A stretch of 64,000 nt of DNA, from assembly GCA_945897885.1 (NCBI GenBank), contig CAMDGU010000001.1, positions 62,001 to 126,000 of the forward strand, written 5' to 3'. The position numbers and the translations under genes were made by a program. This DNA comes from Chitinophaga pinensis (GTDB lineage: Bacteria > Bacteroidota > Bacteroidia > NS11-12g > UBA9320). This document shows positions 47,819 to 55,353 of the stretch, piece after piece (positions within the stretch are counted from its first letter, which is position 1; the number at the start of each line of letters is the position of its first letter). The notes beneath the pieces were generated by a model. It did no database searches and had not been told where the DNA came from. It saw only the letters and a program-made list of their open reading frames with translations.

Positions 47819-47826
47819 CAAATATA
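47819..47826 (-). promoter_or_regulatory. -7 promoter element (TATATTTG) for the 1429-residue protein gene
   Basis: TAnnTTTG on the minus strand, 40 nt before the TTG start. Confidence 0.5.
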
Positions 47827-47968
47827 AGGTTATTTTTTGATGACATAAAAGTGAGATTTTACAACCATATTTTTTGAATTATTATAACACTTTTCCAACC
47901 TTTTAGTTTTAATATTCGTATTTAGTTGTAAAAGAATAATAACTATGAAGTATTCTCAAATAAAAATT

Positions 47969-47976
47969 TACTTTTG
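47969..47976 (+). promoter_or_regulatory. -7 promoter element (TACTTTTG) for the riboswitch leader
   Basis: TAnnTTTG placed about 40 nt before the first conserved riboswitch bases; it would give a leader of roughly 370 nt. Confidence 0.55.
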
Positions 47977-47989
47977 CCATTGATTTTGG

Positions 47990-48178
47990 GTTTGGCATTT
48001 TAGCAAATGCTGAATTAAAAGGGAATCCGGTGAAAATCCGGAACATTGCCCGATGCTGTAAGCTCCGTCAATGTTTTTTACATTCAAAGCCACTGATTTA
48101 TTACCGTTGCTTTAAAGCAACGGCAAAAGATTGGGAAGGCAGTAAAAAACAGGAGTAAGTCAGAAAACCTACCACAAT
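47990..48178 (+). ncRNA. Cobalamin (B12) riboswitch, sensing domain
   Basis: The conserved blocks occur in order: AAAAGGGAATCCGGTG and AAAATCCGG (48017-48041), GCCCGATGCTGTAAGC, GCCACTG (48089-48095), a variable hairpin CCGTTGC/GCAACGG (48104-48123), TTGGGAAGGC (48131-48140), and the B12 box AGTCAGAAAACCTACC (48158-48173). These are the invariant elements of the adenosyl/aquo-cobalamin aptamer. Downstream, 48179-48350, is a small AGCTTT/AAAGCT hairpin (48194-48213), a T-run near 48243, and AT-rich DNA up to the ATG; I cannot tell whether control is by termination or translation. It would repress the gene at 48351 when B12 is plentiful. Confidence 0.93.
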
Positions 48179-48350
48179 CAAACATATTTTAGAAGCTTTC
48201 GGGAACAAAAGCTGAAAAGGTCTGATACTTTGTATTATTAGTCTTTTTTGGATTTTAGTTAGCTAAAGCAGTTATTAGGTTAATGAGTTATCAAGTTATT
48301 TTAAACTCACCCTCTAATTACGCAATAAATAATAACTTAATAATAAAAAA

Positions 48351-50009
48351 ATGTATAAATCAATTTTAACTCTTTTAGTAATTGTGGCTTTTTGTATCTC
48401 TGCATTGGCACAAAATGAAATGCGTACCAATGTGTCAACCTTTGATGTGATTCCATTAAAGTCAAATGGATATTACAATGGTAGCGACCTGAAAGGTGGC
48501 TTTTGGAACGGACATTTTGAGTATAAAAATACTTATGACACCGCATGGAAAGTATGGACGGGAATATCAGTTTCGAATATGACAGATACGATTACTAATA
48601 GTTTTACCAATGAATATAGTAGTATAACTGGTGGTGGAATTAATGGTACAAAAAATTATGCGGTTTGTTTTTTAGGAGGAACTATAGTACCTGAAAAAAC
48701 TACCAAACTAACAGGATTTTATGTAACCAACACCACTTATGCCTATAAAACAATTAAAGCAGGTTCGGCATTTTCTAAAAAGTTTGGAGGAACTTCAGGA
48801 AACGATAAAGATTGGTATAGACTAAAGGTGATAAGCTATTCGGGAGCCAATAAATCAGATTCTATGTTGTTTTATTTAGCCGATTTTCAGAATGATGATA
48901 ATTCAAAGGATTATATTTTGAATAAATGGACGTGGGTTGATTTAGGAAATTTTAAAGCCTCTGACAGTTTAATTCTTTCGTTCGAATCCAGTGATGTGGG
49001 GTCATTTGGCATTAATACACCAACTTATGTAGCTATTGATGATTTTAATGCCGTCGCTTCTACAGATTTAAATATGAACCCGGGGTTATTTTTTAATAAT
49101 TCTGAATTTTTTACAAAAGGCAATGTTTGGGATGGGCAAAATGATACTTCAGGAGGTTTTGCATATGGTAAATTGTATTTTGAAAACAGCTACAACACAC
49201 AATGGGGGTCGTTTAGTGGTTGGGCAGTTAGCAAAAATATTGATACCACAAAATCGGGATATGATGCACAATACAGTGCAATAACTGCCAACGGGGCAAG
49301 TACAAAATTTTATAAGGATAGCAGTTTTGCCGTTTCTTACGGGCGAAGCGTTATTCGTTTGCCATATAAACGAGGAGGTTGGCCAGTAACCTACTTTAGA
49401 TTTTCATACACGAATAATACGTATACCTATAAATCAATGAAATATGGAGATGGATTTAGTAAAAAATTTGGCGGACCAATGGGAACCGAGCCCGATTTTT
49501 TAAGACTATTTGTTATCGGTTATGACGATAACAATATTCCGGTAGATACTTTGGGATTGGATGATATGAATGATGAAATGGCTTTGGCAGATTTTAGGAT
49601 GAACCGAAGCTATTTAAATAAAAACTGGACTCCTTACATTAGCCGTGGATTTAAAAAGAACATTGTTCGTATGGAGTTTCAATTAGAATCAACCGATGTA
49701 GGTACTTTTGGAATGAATACCCCGGCCTATTTTTGTTTGGATAATTTATTCGAAGTTCCTATTGAATCAGTTAGTAAATCGGATAAGGGAATGATAAAGG
49801 TTTATCCTAATCCGGCTTCAAATTTTATTATTGCTGATGTTCAAAATGCGCAAGCTTATGAAATAATAGACCTTGCCGGTCGCCAATTTTTAGTAAATGA
49901 AAATCCTGATTCTAATAAAATTGATATTTCAGAATTGCCCAATGGTATTTATTGCTTAAAGGTAAAGGCCAATGAAAGGATATATACTTCTAGGTTTGTA
50001 AAGTTGTAA
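48351..50009 (+). CDS. B12-riboswitch-controlled secreted protein with two DUF4465-like domains and T9SS sorting domain
   Basis: 552 residues. Signal peptide to about residue 20 (ISALAQ). Two homologous modules, about 25-230 and 245-455, each with YYNGSD(L)/DTSGGFAYGKLYFENSYNT, a WxxW/SGWAVS segment, AGSAFSKKFGG / GDGFSKKFGG, DWYRL / DFLRL, and SSDVGSFGINTPTYVAIDDF / STDVGTFGMNTPAYFCLDNL, matching the DUF4465 pattern. The last 80 residues are a type A sorting domain (VYPNPASNFIIADVQ, NGIYCLKVKANERIYTSRFVKL). It is therefore surface-exposed. Control by a cobalamin riboswitch points to cobamide capture, and I recall that Bacteroides cobamide loci encode B12-binding surface proteins (BtuG, BtuH), but homology is unverified. 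No btuB-type transporter lies beside it. A palindromic repeat follows. Confidence 0.85.
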   Translation: MYKSILTLLVIVAFCISALAQNEMRTNVSTFDVIPLKSNGYYNGSDLKGGFWNGHFEYKNTYDTAWKVWTGISVSNMTDTITNSFTNEYSSITGGGINGTKNYAVCFLGGTIVPEKTTKLTGFYVTNTTYAYKTIKAGSAFSKKFGGTSGNDKDWYRLKVISYSGANKSDSMLFYLADFQNDDNSKDYILNKWTWVDLGNFKASDSLILSFESSDVGSFGINTPTYVAIDDFNAVASTDLNMNPGLFFNNSEFFTKGNVWDGQNDTSGGFAYGKLYFENSYNTQWGSFSGWAVSKNIDTTKSGYDAQYSAITANGASTKFYKDSSFAVSYGRSVIRLPYKRGGWPVTYFRFSYTNNTYTYKSMKYGDGFSKKFGGPMGTEPDFLRLFVIGYDDNNIPVDTLGLDDMNDEMALADFRMNRSYLNKNWTPYISRGFKKNIVRMEFQLESTDVGTFGMNTPAYFCLDNLFEVPIESVSKSDKGMIKVYPNPASNFIIADVQNAQAYEIIDLAGRQFLVNENPDSNKIDISELPNGIYCLKVKANERIYTSRFVKL

Positions 50010-50023
50010 GCTATTTCAGAGTT

Positions 50024-50088
50024 TGTAATTTCGAGGTACGAGGAATCTCAGCTCCTTAGATTAGATTCCTCCTATCGTCGGAATGACA
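50024..50088. repeat. Palindromic intergenic element, second locus
   Basis: Half-site TGTAATTTCGAGGTACG ... GAATCT (50024-50048) and half-site AGATTCCTCC ... GGAATGACA (50063-50088) are near reverse complements and match the halves at 8357-8419, but in opposite order. Lies 15 nt past the stop of the riboswitch-controlled gene, so it may terminate it. Confidence 0.75.
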
Positions 50089-50119
50089 AAAACAAAAATA
50101 AATTTAGCATTACATAAGT

Positions 50120-50127
50120 TACCTTTG
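50120..50127 (+). promoter_or_regulatory. -7 promoter element (TACCTTTG) for the ABC exporter gene
   Basis: TAnnTTTG ending 8 nt before TTG 50136, so the exporter has its own promoter and is not part of the B12 unit. Confidence 0.6.
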
Positions 50128-50135
50128 CCACCGAT

Positions 50136-51959
50136 TTGAAAAATATTCGTTACCTCTTTTCGTTTTCCAATAAGTTTCCGATGCACAGGCTTAGGTTTGC
50201 AAGCTTCAATATTCTTGCATCCTTGTTTGGAGCCTTTTCCATCATGACGGTGGTACCTTTTTTACAAATTATTTTTAATTTAAATCCATCATCAGCCAAT
50301 CAAAAACCATCTTTGGCCGGCCAAGTGGGTTTGGTAAATGAGGCAAATGCCTGGCTAAAGTTGCAAATTATAGAATGGGGAAGTTTTTATTCGCTTGTAT
50401 TTTTTTCCTGCATGCTGGTTGTTATGTTTTTGCTAAAAAATTTAAGCTTGTTCATAGCATTTACCGGGTTATCACACATGCGGGCCGGAATATCAAGTCA
50501 TTTGCGTGAGCTTATGTTTCACAAACTTTTAAAACTTCCAATGAGTTTTTATTCTTCTGAACGAAAGGGGGATTTAATAACCCGCGCTACCAACGATGTT
50601 CGCGAAGTTGAATGGAGTTTTATAGGTGTTTTGGAAATGGTTTTAAAACATCCGTTTATGCTGCTTATTCCCTTTGGTTTGTTGTTTTATATCAGTTGGC
50701 AACTCACTCTTTTTGTTTTAATAGTATTGCCAATAAGCGGTTATGTTATAAGCCGGCTTGCAAAAAAATTGAAAAAAGCAGCCCGTTTGGGAACTGAAAA
50801 ATTGGGAGATGTAATTTCTCAATTTGAAGAAACCTTGGGTGGAATAAAAATTATTAAAGCTTTTAATGCAGAGGGAAAAAGTTCATCCCATTTTGACGAA
50901 AAGAACAACGACCATTTTCGATTAACAAAAAAAGTTTTGAAACGGGAGTATGCTGCATCTCCTCTTAGTGAGTTTATGGGTTCCATTGTTATGTCATCAA
51001 TTTTAGTATTTGCTGGAAGATTAATTTTAAACAATAATTTTGGGTTAAGTGGTGAAATGTTCATTATGTACATTGCTATGTTTAGCCAGTTAATACCCCC
51101 GGCAAAGGCTTTGAGCGAAAGTTATTTCAGACTCGAAAAAGGAATGGCATCTATGGAAAGAATTAATGAGGTGCTTCAGGCCGAGGATGGTATTCATGAA
51201 ATGCCTGATACGTTAGAAGTTCAAGATTTTAAAGAGAGCATTGTTTTTAAGAATGTTTCATTTCACTACAATCCGGGAACTCCAATTCTTAAAGAAATTA
51301 ATTTAGTTATTCATAAAGGAGAAAAAGTAGCATTGGTTGGAAGTTCCGGAGCAGGAAAGTCTACTTTGGCTGATTTGGTATTGCGGTTTCATGACCCGGT
51401 TTCAGGTGAAATTCTTTATGACGGTGTAGATATTAAAAAAATGTCGCTAAGAGGGTATCGAAATAAACTCGCGGTTGTTACCCAAGAGCCAATATTATTT
51501 AATGATAGTGTGGAAAGTAATTTAAAGTTAGGGAATCCTTATGCTACCGATGAGCAAATGATAGAGGTCGCCAAACAAGCCAATGCCCATTCATTTATTG
51601 AACCTTTGGAAGACGGTTATCAATCCATAGTGGGGGAGAGGGGAGGCAAACTTTCGGGTGGACAAAAGCAACGATTAACCATAGCACGAGCTATACTTAG
51701 TAATCCTGAAATACTTGTATTAGATGAGGCCACTTCCGCTTTGGATTCAGAATCAGAAAAACTAGTGAATGATGCCCTTGAAAAATTGATGGAGAATCGC
51801 ACCTCTATAATTATTGCTCACCGATTAAGCACTATTCAAAATGCTGATAAAATAGTAGTGATGGAACATGGAAGAATAGTAGAAATAGGAACACATACCG
51901 ATTTAATAAAGAAAGAAGGGATTTATTATTCGTTGTATAAGCTGCAAAGTTTGGGGTAA
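50136..51959 (+). CDS. ABC transporter, MsbA-like fused permease/ATPase
   Basis: 607-residue half-transporter, inner membrane homodimer. Six TM helices in residues about 20-330, then NBD: Walker A GSSGAGKSTL, Q-loop TQEPILF, signature LSGGQKQRLTIARAIL, Walker B ILVLDEATSALD, H-loop IIAHRLS. Closest type is the lipid A/lipid flippase MsbA or a multidrug exporter; MsbA-like is favoured by length and by CISS-type coupling motif GDLITRATNDVREVEW, but the substrate is not certain. TTG start at 50136 fits the promoter 8 nt upstream. Convergent with the DUF559-Sua5 gene (8 nt). Confidence 0.92.
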   Translation: MKNIRYLFSFSNKFPMHRLRFASFNILASLFGAFSIMTVVPFLQIIFNLNPSSANQKPSLAGQVGLVNEANAWLKLQIIEWGSFYSLVFFSCMLVVMFLLKNLSLFIAFTGLSHMRAGISSHLRELMFHKLLKLPMSFYSSERKGDLITRATNDVREVEWSFIGVLEMVLKHPFMLLIPFGLLFYISWQLTLFVLIVLPISGYVISRLAKKLKKAARLGTEKLGDVISQFEETLGGIKIIKAFNAEGKSSSHFDEKNNDHFRLTKKVLKREYAASPLSEFMGSIVMSSILVFAGRLILNNNFGLSGEMFIMYIAMFSQLIPPAKALSESYFRLEKGMASMERINEVLQAEDGIHEMPDTLEVQDFKESIVFKNVSFHYNPGTPILKEINLVIHKGEKVALVGSSGAGKSTLADLVLRFHDPVSGEILYDGVDIKKMSLRGYRNKLAVVTQEPILFNDSVESNLKLGNPYATDEQMIEVAKQANAHSFIEPLEDGYQSIVGERGGKLSGGQKQRLTIARAILSNPEILVLDEATSALDSESEKLVNDALEKLMENRTSIIIAHRLSTIQNADKIVVMEHGRIVEIGTHTDLIKKEGIYYSLYKLQSLG

Positions 51960-51967
51960 GAGTTTCT

Positions 51968-53413
51968 CTATCCCCTCGCTCTGTTCAGCCTGTCATTTAT
52001 TGCCGGTCCCAATCCATTGGGAGGGAAATTTTCCGTAATAATTAGTTCCAAATTTAAATTATCCAGCTCACGCATGGCAGCAAAAAGATTATGTGCTGCT
52101 TCTTCCGTTGATTTATTTTGAGATAATACTCTTTGGTTTTCTATAGGTAAAAAAACAAATGGGGCATGGAATGTAATGGATCCAGTTTTTGTAATATCAA
52201 TTGTGTTAAAATCAATTTCGGTGATAAGTTTTAAAGGCGTACGGGTGGCATAATGCTTATCCAATTGCCCGGGTGAATTGGGTTTAGAATGGGAGGCTAT
52301 ATTTAGAGAAACTTTCCCTATGCAGTTTTCAATAGCTTCAATACTTAATCCCCCAAGTCTCAAAATGGTCGCATTTTCTTCGTCTTCAAACATAACAATC
52401 GTAGATTCAAGACCAACTTCGCATGGTCCTCCATCCAATATATAGGAAACTTTATCTCCTAATTGTTCTTTCACATGCTTTGCTGTGGTTGGGCTTACAT
52501 ATCCAAAAGGGTTAGCACTGGGAGCTGCCAATGGAAAAGGAAGTTGTTTTAATAAATTTAACGTTAGGGGATGATTGGGAACTCGCAATCCTACGAATTG
52601 TAAACCTGAGGTAACCATGTCGGAAATTATTTCGCTTTTGGGCAGTATTAGCGTTAAAGGTCCAGGCCAGAAGGCTTCCGCAAGTTTGTGTGCTTTTTCA
52701 GAAAATGAGGTTGTGTACTTACCTACTTCCTTTATGTCAGAAATATGAACTATTAACGGATCAAAAAATGGACGGTTTTTAATTTTAAAACTATCAGTAA
52801 CAGCTTCTTCGTTCAGAGCATTAGCTGCCAATCCGTAAACCGTTTCCGTTGGGATGGCTACAACATTACCTAACATTAGCAAACGAACTGCTAAACTTAT
52901 TTGAGAAGTTTCATCTTTTGGCTCTAACTGTTGGTTTGCAGGGATTAGTATCGGGGTAATGTCTGAATTTAGGTGGTCTTCACTTGCTTCAAAATTATCA
53001 GAATTTTGTGTCAAAGCCTTGTCCCCCTTCGAAGGGGGTTGGGGGATGATTTTATCACCATTAATCCAGTTTTCAATTCTTAATCCTACATTATGAATGT
53101 CGTTCATTACCTCTTCATCCTTAAATCTTAAAATGGAATACCCTAATTCATTTAGCCTTTTCTCCCTTACATTATCTTTAATATAAATTTTTTCAATACC
53201 ATGCGAACAACCATCTACCTCAATAATCAACTTTAAATCTCTACAAAAAAAATCAGCAATGTATTTGTCTATTGACCTTTGTCTTAAAAACGAAAAACCT
53301 TGCATTTGTTTGTTTCTTAGCAATTCGCACCACAATCTTACTTCAGCTTTAGTGCTGTGGTTTCGATGCGATTGGGCAAACTTTTTTAGGTTCTTGTTGT
53401 AATGGTGAAACAT
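51968..53413 (-). CDS. DUF559 (Vsr-like nuclease fold) fused to Sua5/TsaC threonylcarbamoyl-AMP synthase
   Basis: 481 residues in one open frame. Residues about 1-118 are DUF559 (STKAEVRLWCELLRNKQMQ, RQRSIDKYIADFFC, LIIEVDGCSHG, LGYSILRFKDEEVMNDI), a restriction-endonuclease-like fold. A low-complexity linker (IIPQPPSKGDKA) is encoded by an inverted-repeat copy. From about 165 comes the YrdC/TsaC domain: VVAIPTETVYGLAANAL, KIKNRPFFDPLIVHI, APSANPFGYVSPT; then a Sua5 C-terminal part (SPGQLDKHYATRTPLKLI). TsaC makes threonylcarbamoyl-AMP for tRNA t6A37, essential in most bacteria. The fusion is probably recent. A TAATTTTG element inside the linker (52990-52997) could allow separate expression of TsaC. 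Confidence 0.85.
   Translation of the reverse strand: MFHHYNKNLKKFAQSHRNHSTKAEVRLWCELLRNKQMQGFSFLRQRSIDKYIADFFCRDLKLIIEVDGCSHGIEKIYIKDNVREKRLNELGYSILRFKDEEVMNDIHNVGLRIENWINGDKIIPQPPSKGDKALTQNSDNFEASEDHLNSDITPILIPANQQLEPKDETSQISLAVRLLMLGNVVAIPTETVYGLAANALNEEAVTDSFKIKNRPFFDPLIVHISDIKEVGKYTTSFSEKAHKLAEAFWPGPLTLILPKSEIISDMVTSGLQFVGLRVPNHPLTLNLLKQLPFPLAAPSANPFGYVSPTTAKHVKEQLGDKVSYILDGGPCEVGLESTIVMFEDEENATILRLGGLSIEAIENCIGKVSLNIASHSKPNSPGQLDKHYATRTPLKLITEIDFNTIDITKTGSITFHAPFVFLPIENQRVLSQNKSTEEAAHNLFAAMRELDNLNLELIITENFPPNGLGPAINDRLNRARG
52990..52997 (-). promoter_or_regulatory. Possible internal -7 element (TAATTTTG) ahead of the TsaC part
   Basis: TAnnTTTG on the minus strand inside the fused ORF, between the repeat copy and the TsaC domain. 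It may be the original tsaC promoter. No in-frame ATG/GTG/TTG follows before the domain, so it is uncertain. Confidence 0.35.
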
Positions 53414-53458
53414 TGGTCGGGGAGGAAACGCATCCCCCTGCCCCCTTCCAAGGGGGAC
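53021..53458. mobile_element. DUF559 cassette bounded by 28-bp imperfect inverted repeats
   Basis: Left end 53021-53048 (GTCCCCCTTCGAAGGGGG then TTGGGGGATG) and right end 53431-53458, read on the opposite strand (GTCCCCCTTGGAAGGGGG then CAGGGGGATG), agree at 25 of 28 positions. Each end is itself palindromic. Between them lies just the DUF559 coding part with its start. This is unlike the surrounding AT-rich DNA in base composition at the ends. It looks like a REP-like or non-autonomous mobile unit. No target-site duplication is evident. Confidence 0.7.
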
Positions 53459-53501
53459 GGCTGACGCATGAATAAATGAGACTGAGACAATTCCTAATTG
53501 A

Positions 53502-54866
53502 TTAAGTTCCTTTTCTCTTTAAGCTAAACTTCTCAATCTTATTGTAAAGATGGCTGCGTTGAATATCAATTTCCTGAGCTGTTTTGGCTACATTCCAAGC
53601 ATTTTTCCTCAGCTTAGTATCAATAAAAACTTGTTCAGCAAAGTCTTTAAAATCTTGAAATTTTTCATATTGATTAACGATGTCTTCAAGATTTACAGAT
53701 TTACCACCCATTGGGTTTGCAAAATTTATAATATCTGTTTCCGTTATTTTATCACCACAAAGTATAACCAAACGCTCGATTACGTTTCTAAGCTCCCGAA
53801 TGTTTCCACTCCAGGTTATGTTTTTTAACTCATTCATTGCTCCTGAAGTCAACTGTTTGCGGGGCATAGCGTTTTCTTCGCATATATCCGAAACAAATTT
53901 TTCTGCTAATAATGGAATGTCTTCTGTGCGTTCATTTAAGCTAGGTACGTGAATTAAGATAACACTTAATCTGTGATATAAATCTTCTCTAAAATTGCCG
54001 GCATCTATTTCTTTTCGCAAATCTTTATTGGTAGCGGCAATTATTCTTACATTTACTTCTATTTCCTTCTCACCACCTACTCTTGTTATTTTATTTTCCT
54101 GCAAAGCCCTTAAAACTTTGGCTTGTGCCGAAAGACTCATATCGCCTATTTCATCCAAAAATATAGTTCCACCATCTGCTCTTTCAAATTGTCCAATTCG
54201 TTGTTTTATAGCAGAAGTAAAAGCTCCTTTCTCATGACCGAATAATTCACTCTCTATCAATTCGGCGGGTATGGCAGCACAGTTTACCTCTACCATTTGC
54301 ATGTTTGAGCGATTACTTTTTTCGTGAAGCCATCTTGCAACCAATTCCTTTCCGGTACCATTTTGGCCGGTTATCATAACACGGGCATCAGTTGGGGCAA
54401 CTTTTTCAATGGTTTGTTTTATTTTTATAATTGCCGGTGAATCACCAATAATTTCCCGGGTTTTTGAAATTTTACGTTTTAATACTTTGGTTTCAATAAC
54501 CAAATTATTTTTTTCGCAAGCATTTCTTACAGTGATTAAAAGTTTGTTTAAATCTGGTGGTTTGGCGATAAAATCATAGGCTCCACGTTTGGTAGCTTCT
54601 AATGCAGTTTCTATGGTTCCATGTCCTGAAATCATAATAAACGAAACATCGTCAGCCACCCCTTTTACTCTTTCCAAAAGTTCAAGGCCATCAATTTTTG
54701 GCATTTTTATGTCGCAAATTGCTACATCATACTCTGTTTTGCGGAGCATGTCCAAGGCTTGCGCACCATCTTCAGCTACATCTATTTCATAGCCTTCATA
54801 GGTAAGTATTTCTTTTAGCGTTTCCCGAATACTGGCTTCGTCGTCTACTATTAATATTCTTGACAT
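53502..54866 (-). CDS. Sigma-54-dependent response regulator (NtrC family)
   Basis: 454 residues. Receiver domain 1-120 with phospho-acceptor Asp52 (AICDIKMPKIDG), DD at 8-9 and Lys near 103 (AKPPD). AAA+ domain about 140-370: Walker A GQNGTGKELVARWLH, Walker B GGTIFLDEIGDMS, and the sigma-54-contact loop as GAFTSA (usual GAFTGA). C-terminal Fis-type HTH (NAWNVAKTAQEIDIQRSHLYNKIEKF). It activates sigma-54 promoters upon phosphorylation. No histidine kinase is nearby, so it is orphan in this window. Targets unknown. Confidence 0.93.
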   Translation of the reverse strand: MSRILIVDDEASIRETLKEILTYEGYEIDVAEDGAQALDMLRKTEYDVAICDIKMPKIDGLELLERVKGVADDVSFIMISGHGTIETALEATKRGAYDFIAKPPDLNKLLITVRNACEKNNLVIETKVLKRKISKTREIIGDSPAIIKIKQTIEKVAPTDARVMITGQNGTGKELVARWLHEKSNRSNMQMVEVNCAAIPAELIESELFGHEKGAFTSAIKQRIGQFERADGGTIFLDEIGDMSLSAQAKVLRALQENKITRVGGEKEIEVNVRIIAATNKDLRKEIDAGNFREDLYHRLSVILIHVPSLNERTEDIPLLAEKFVSDICEENAMPRKQLTSGAMNELKNITWSGNIRELRNVIERLVILCGDKITETDIINFANPMGGKSVNLEDIVNQYEKFQDFKDFAEQVFIDTKLRKNAWNVAKTAQEIDIQRSHLYNKIEKFSLKRKGT

Positions 54867-54896
54867 TTTATTTTTATTCTATTTATTCAAAAAAAG

Positions 54897-55280
54897 TGCA
54901 AACCGATAAGCCGGGTTCTGTATCTTAACCTTTCGGTTACGATGCCTGTCATTTATCTATGCGACCTACCCTCCTTGTCTTTAACCATTACTGGCTAAAT
55001 AGGGCGAGCAACCCTAAATACACGGTTTACATGGTCTTACAACGCATAAGGTTTTTTCCAACCATACATCACTGCAAGTTGCGTGGGCTCTTACTCCGCG
55101 TTTTCATCTTTTCCTTTGTTTCTTGCGAAACGCAGGTAGTCATTTTCTGTAACACTTTCTGTTTTCGGATTTTATCCCGAAACCTTTCATTTCTAAAAGT
55201 ATGCTGCTCTGTGTTGCCCGGACTTTCCTCCCTCAATAATGCCTAAACATTACCAAAAGCGACAGGCTGGTTTGCAGAGC
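54897..55280 (-). ncRNA. rnpB: RNase P RNA (class A)
   Basis: Catalytic RNA that trims tRNA 5' ends with RnpA. On the minus strand the 5' part has the conserved GAGGAAAGTCCGGGC (P4/CR-I, 55216-55230), the middle GCGGAGTAAGAGCC, and the 3' part GGGTAGGTCGCATAGATAAATGAC and ACAGAACCCGGCTTATCGG. The ends are approximate; about 380 nt. A T-run follows the 3' end at about 54890. An open stretch on the + strand here is not a gene. Confidence 0.95.
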
Positions 55281-55353
55281 AAAATTATAAATAAATGTAT
55301 AATTTAAAAGACAAATGTGAAATAAATCTGAAAACTTTTTGTTAATCTGATTT

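Noticed and set aside
47944..47982. Short frame beginning MKYSQIKIY before the riboswitch
   Set aside because: It spans the predicted promoter, so it would not be on the transcript.
54959..55246. Open frame of 95 codons on the + strand
   Set aside because: It lies inside the RNase P RNA gene, whose conserved blocks explain the sequence.
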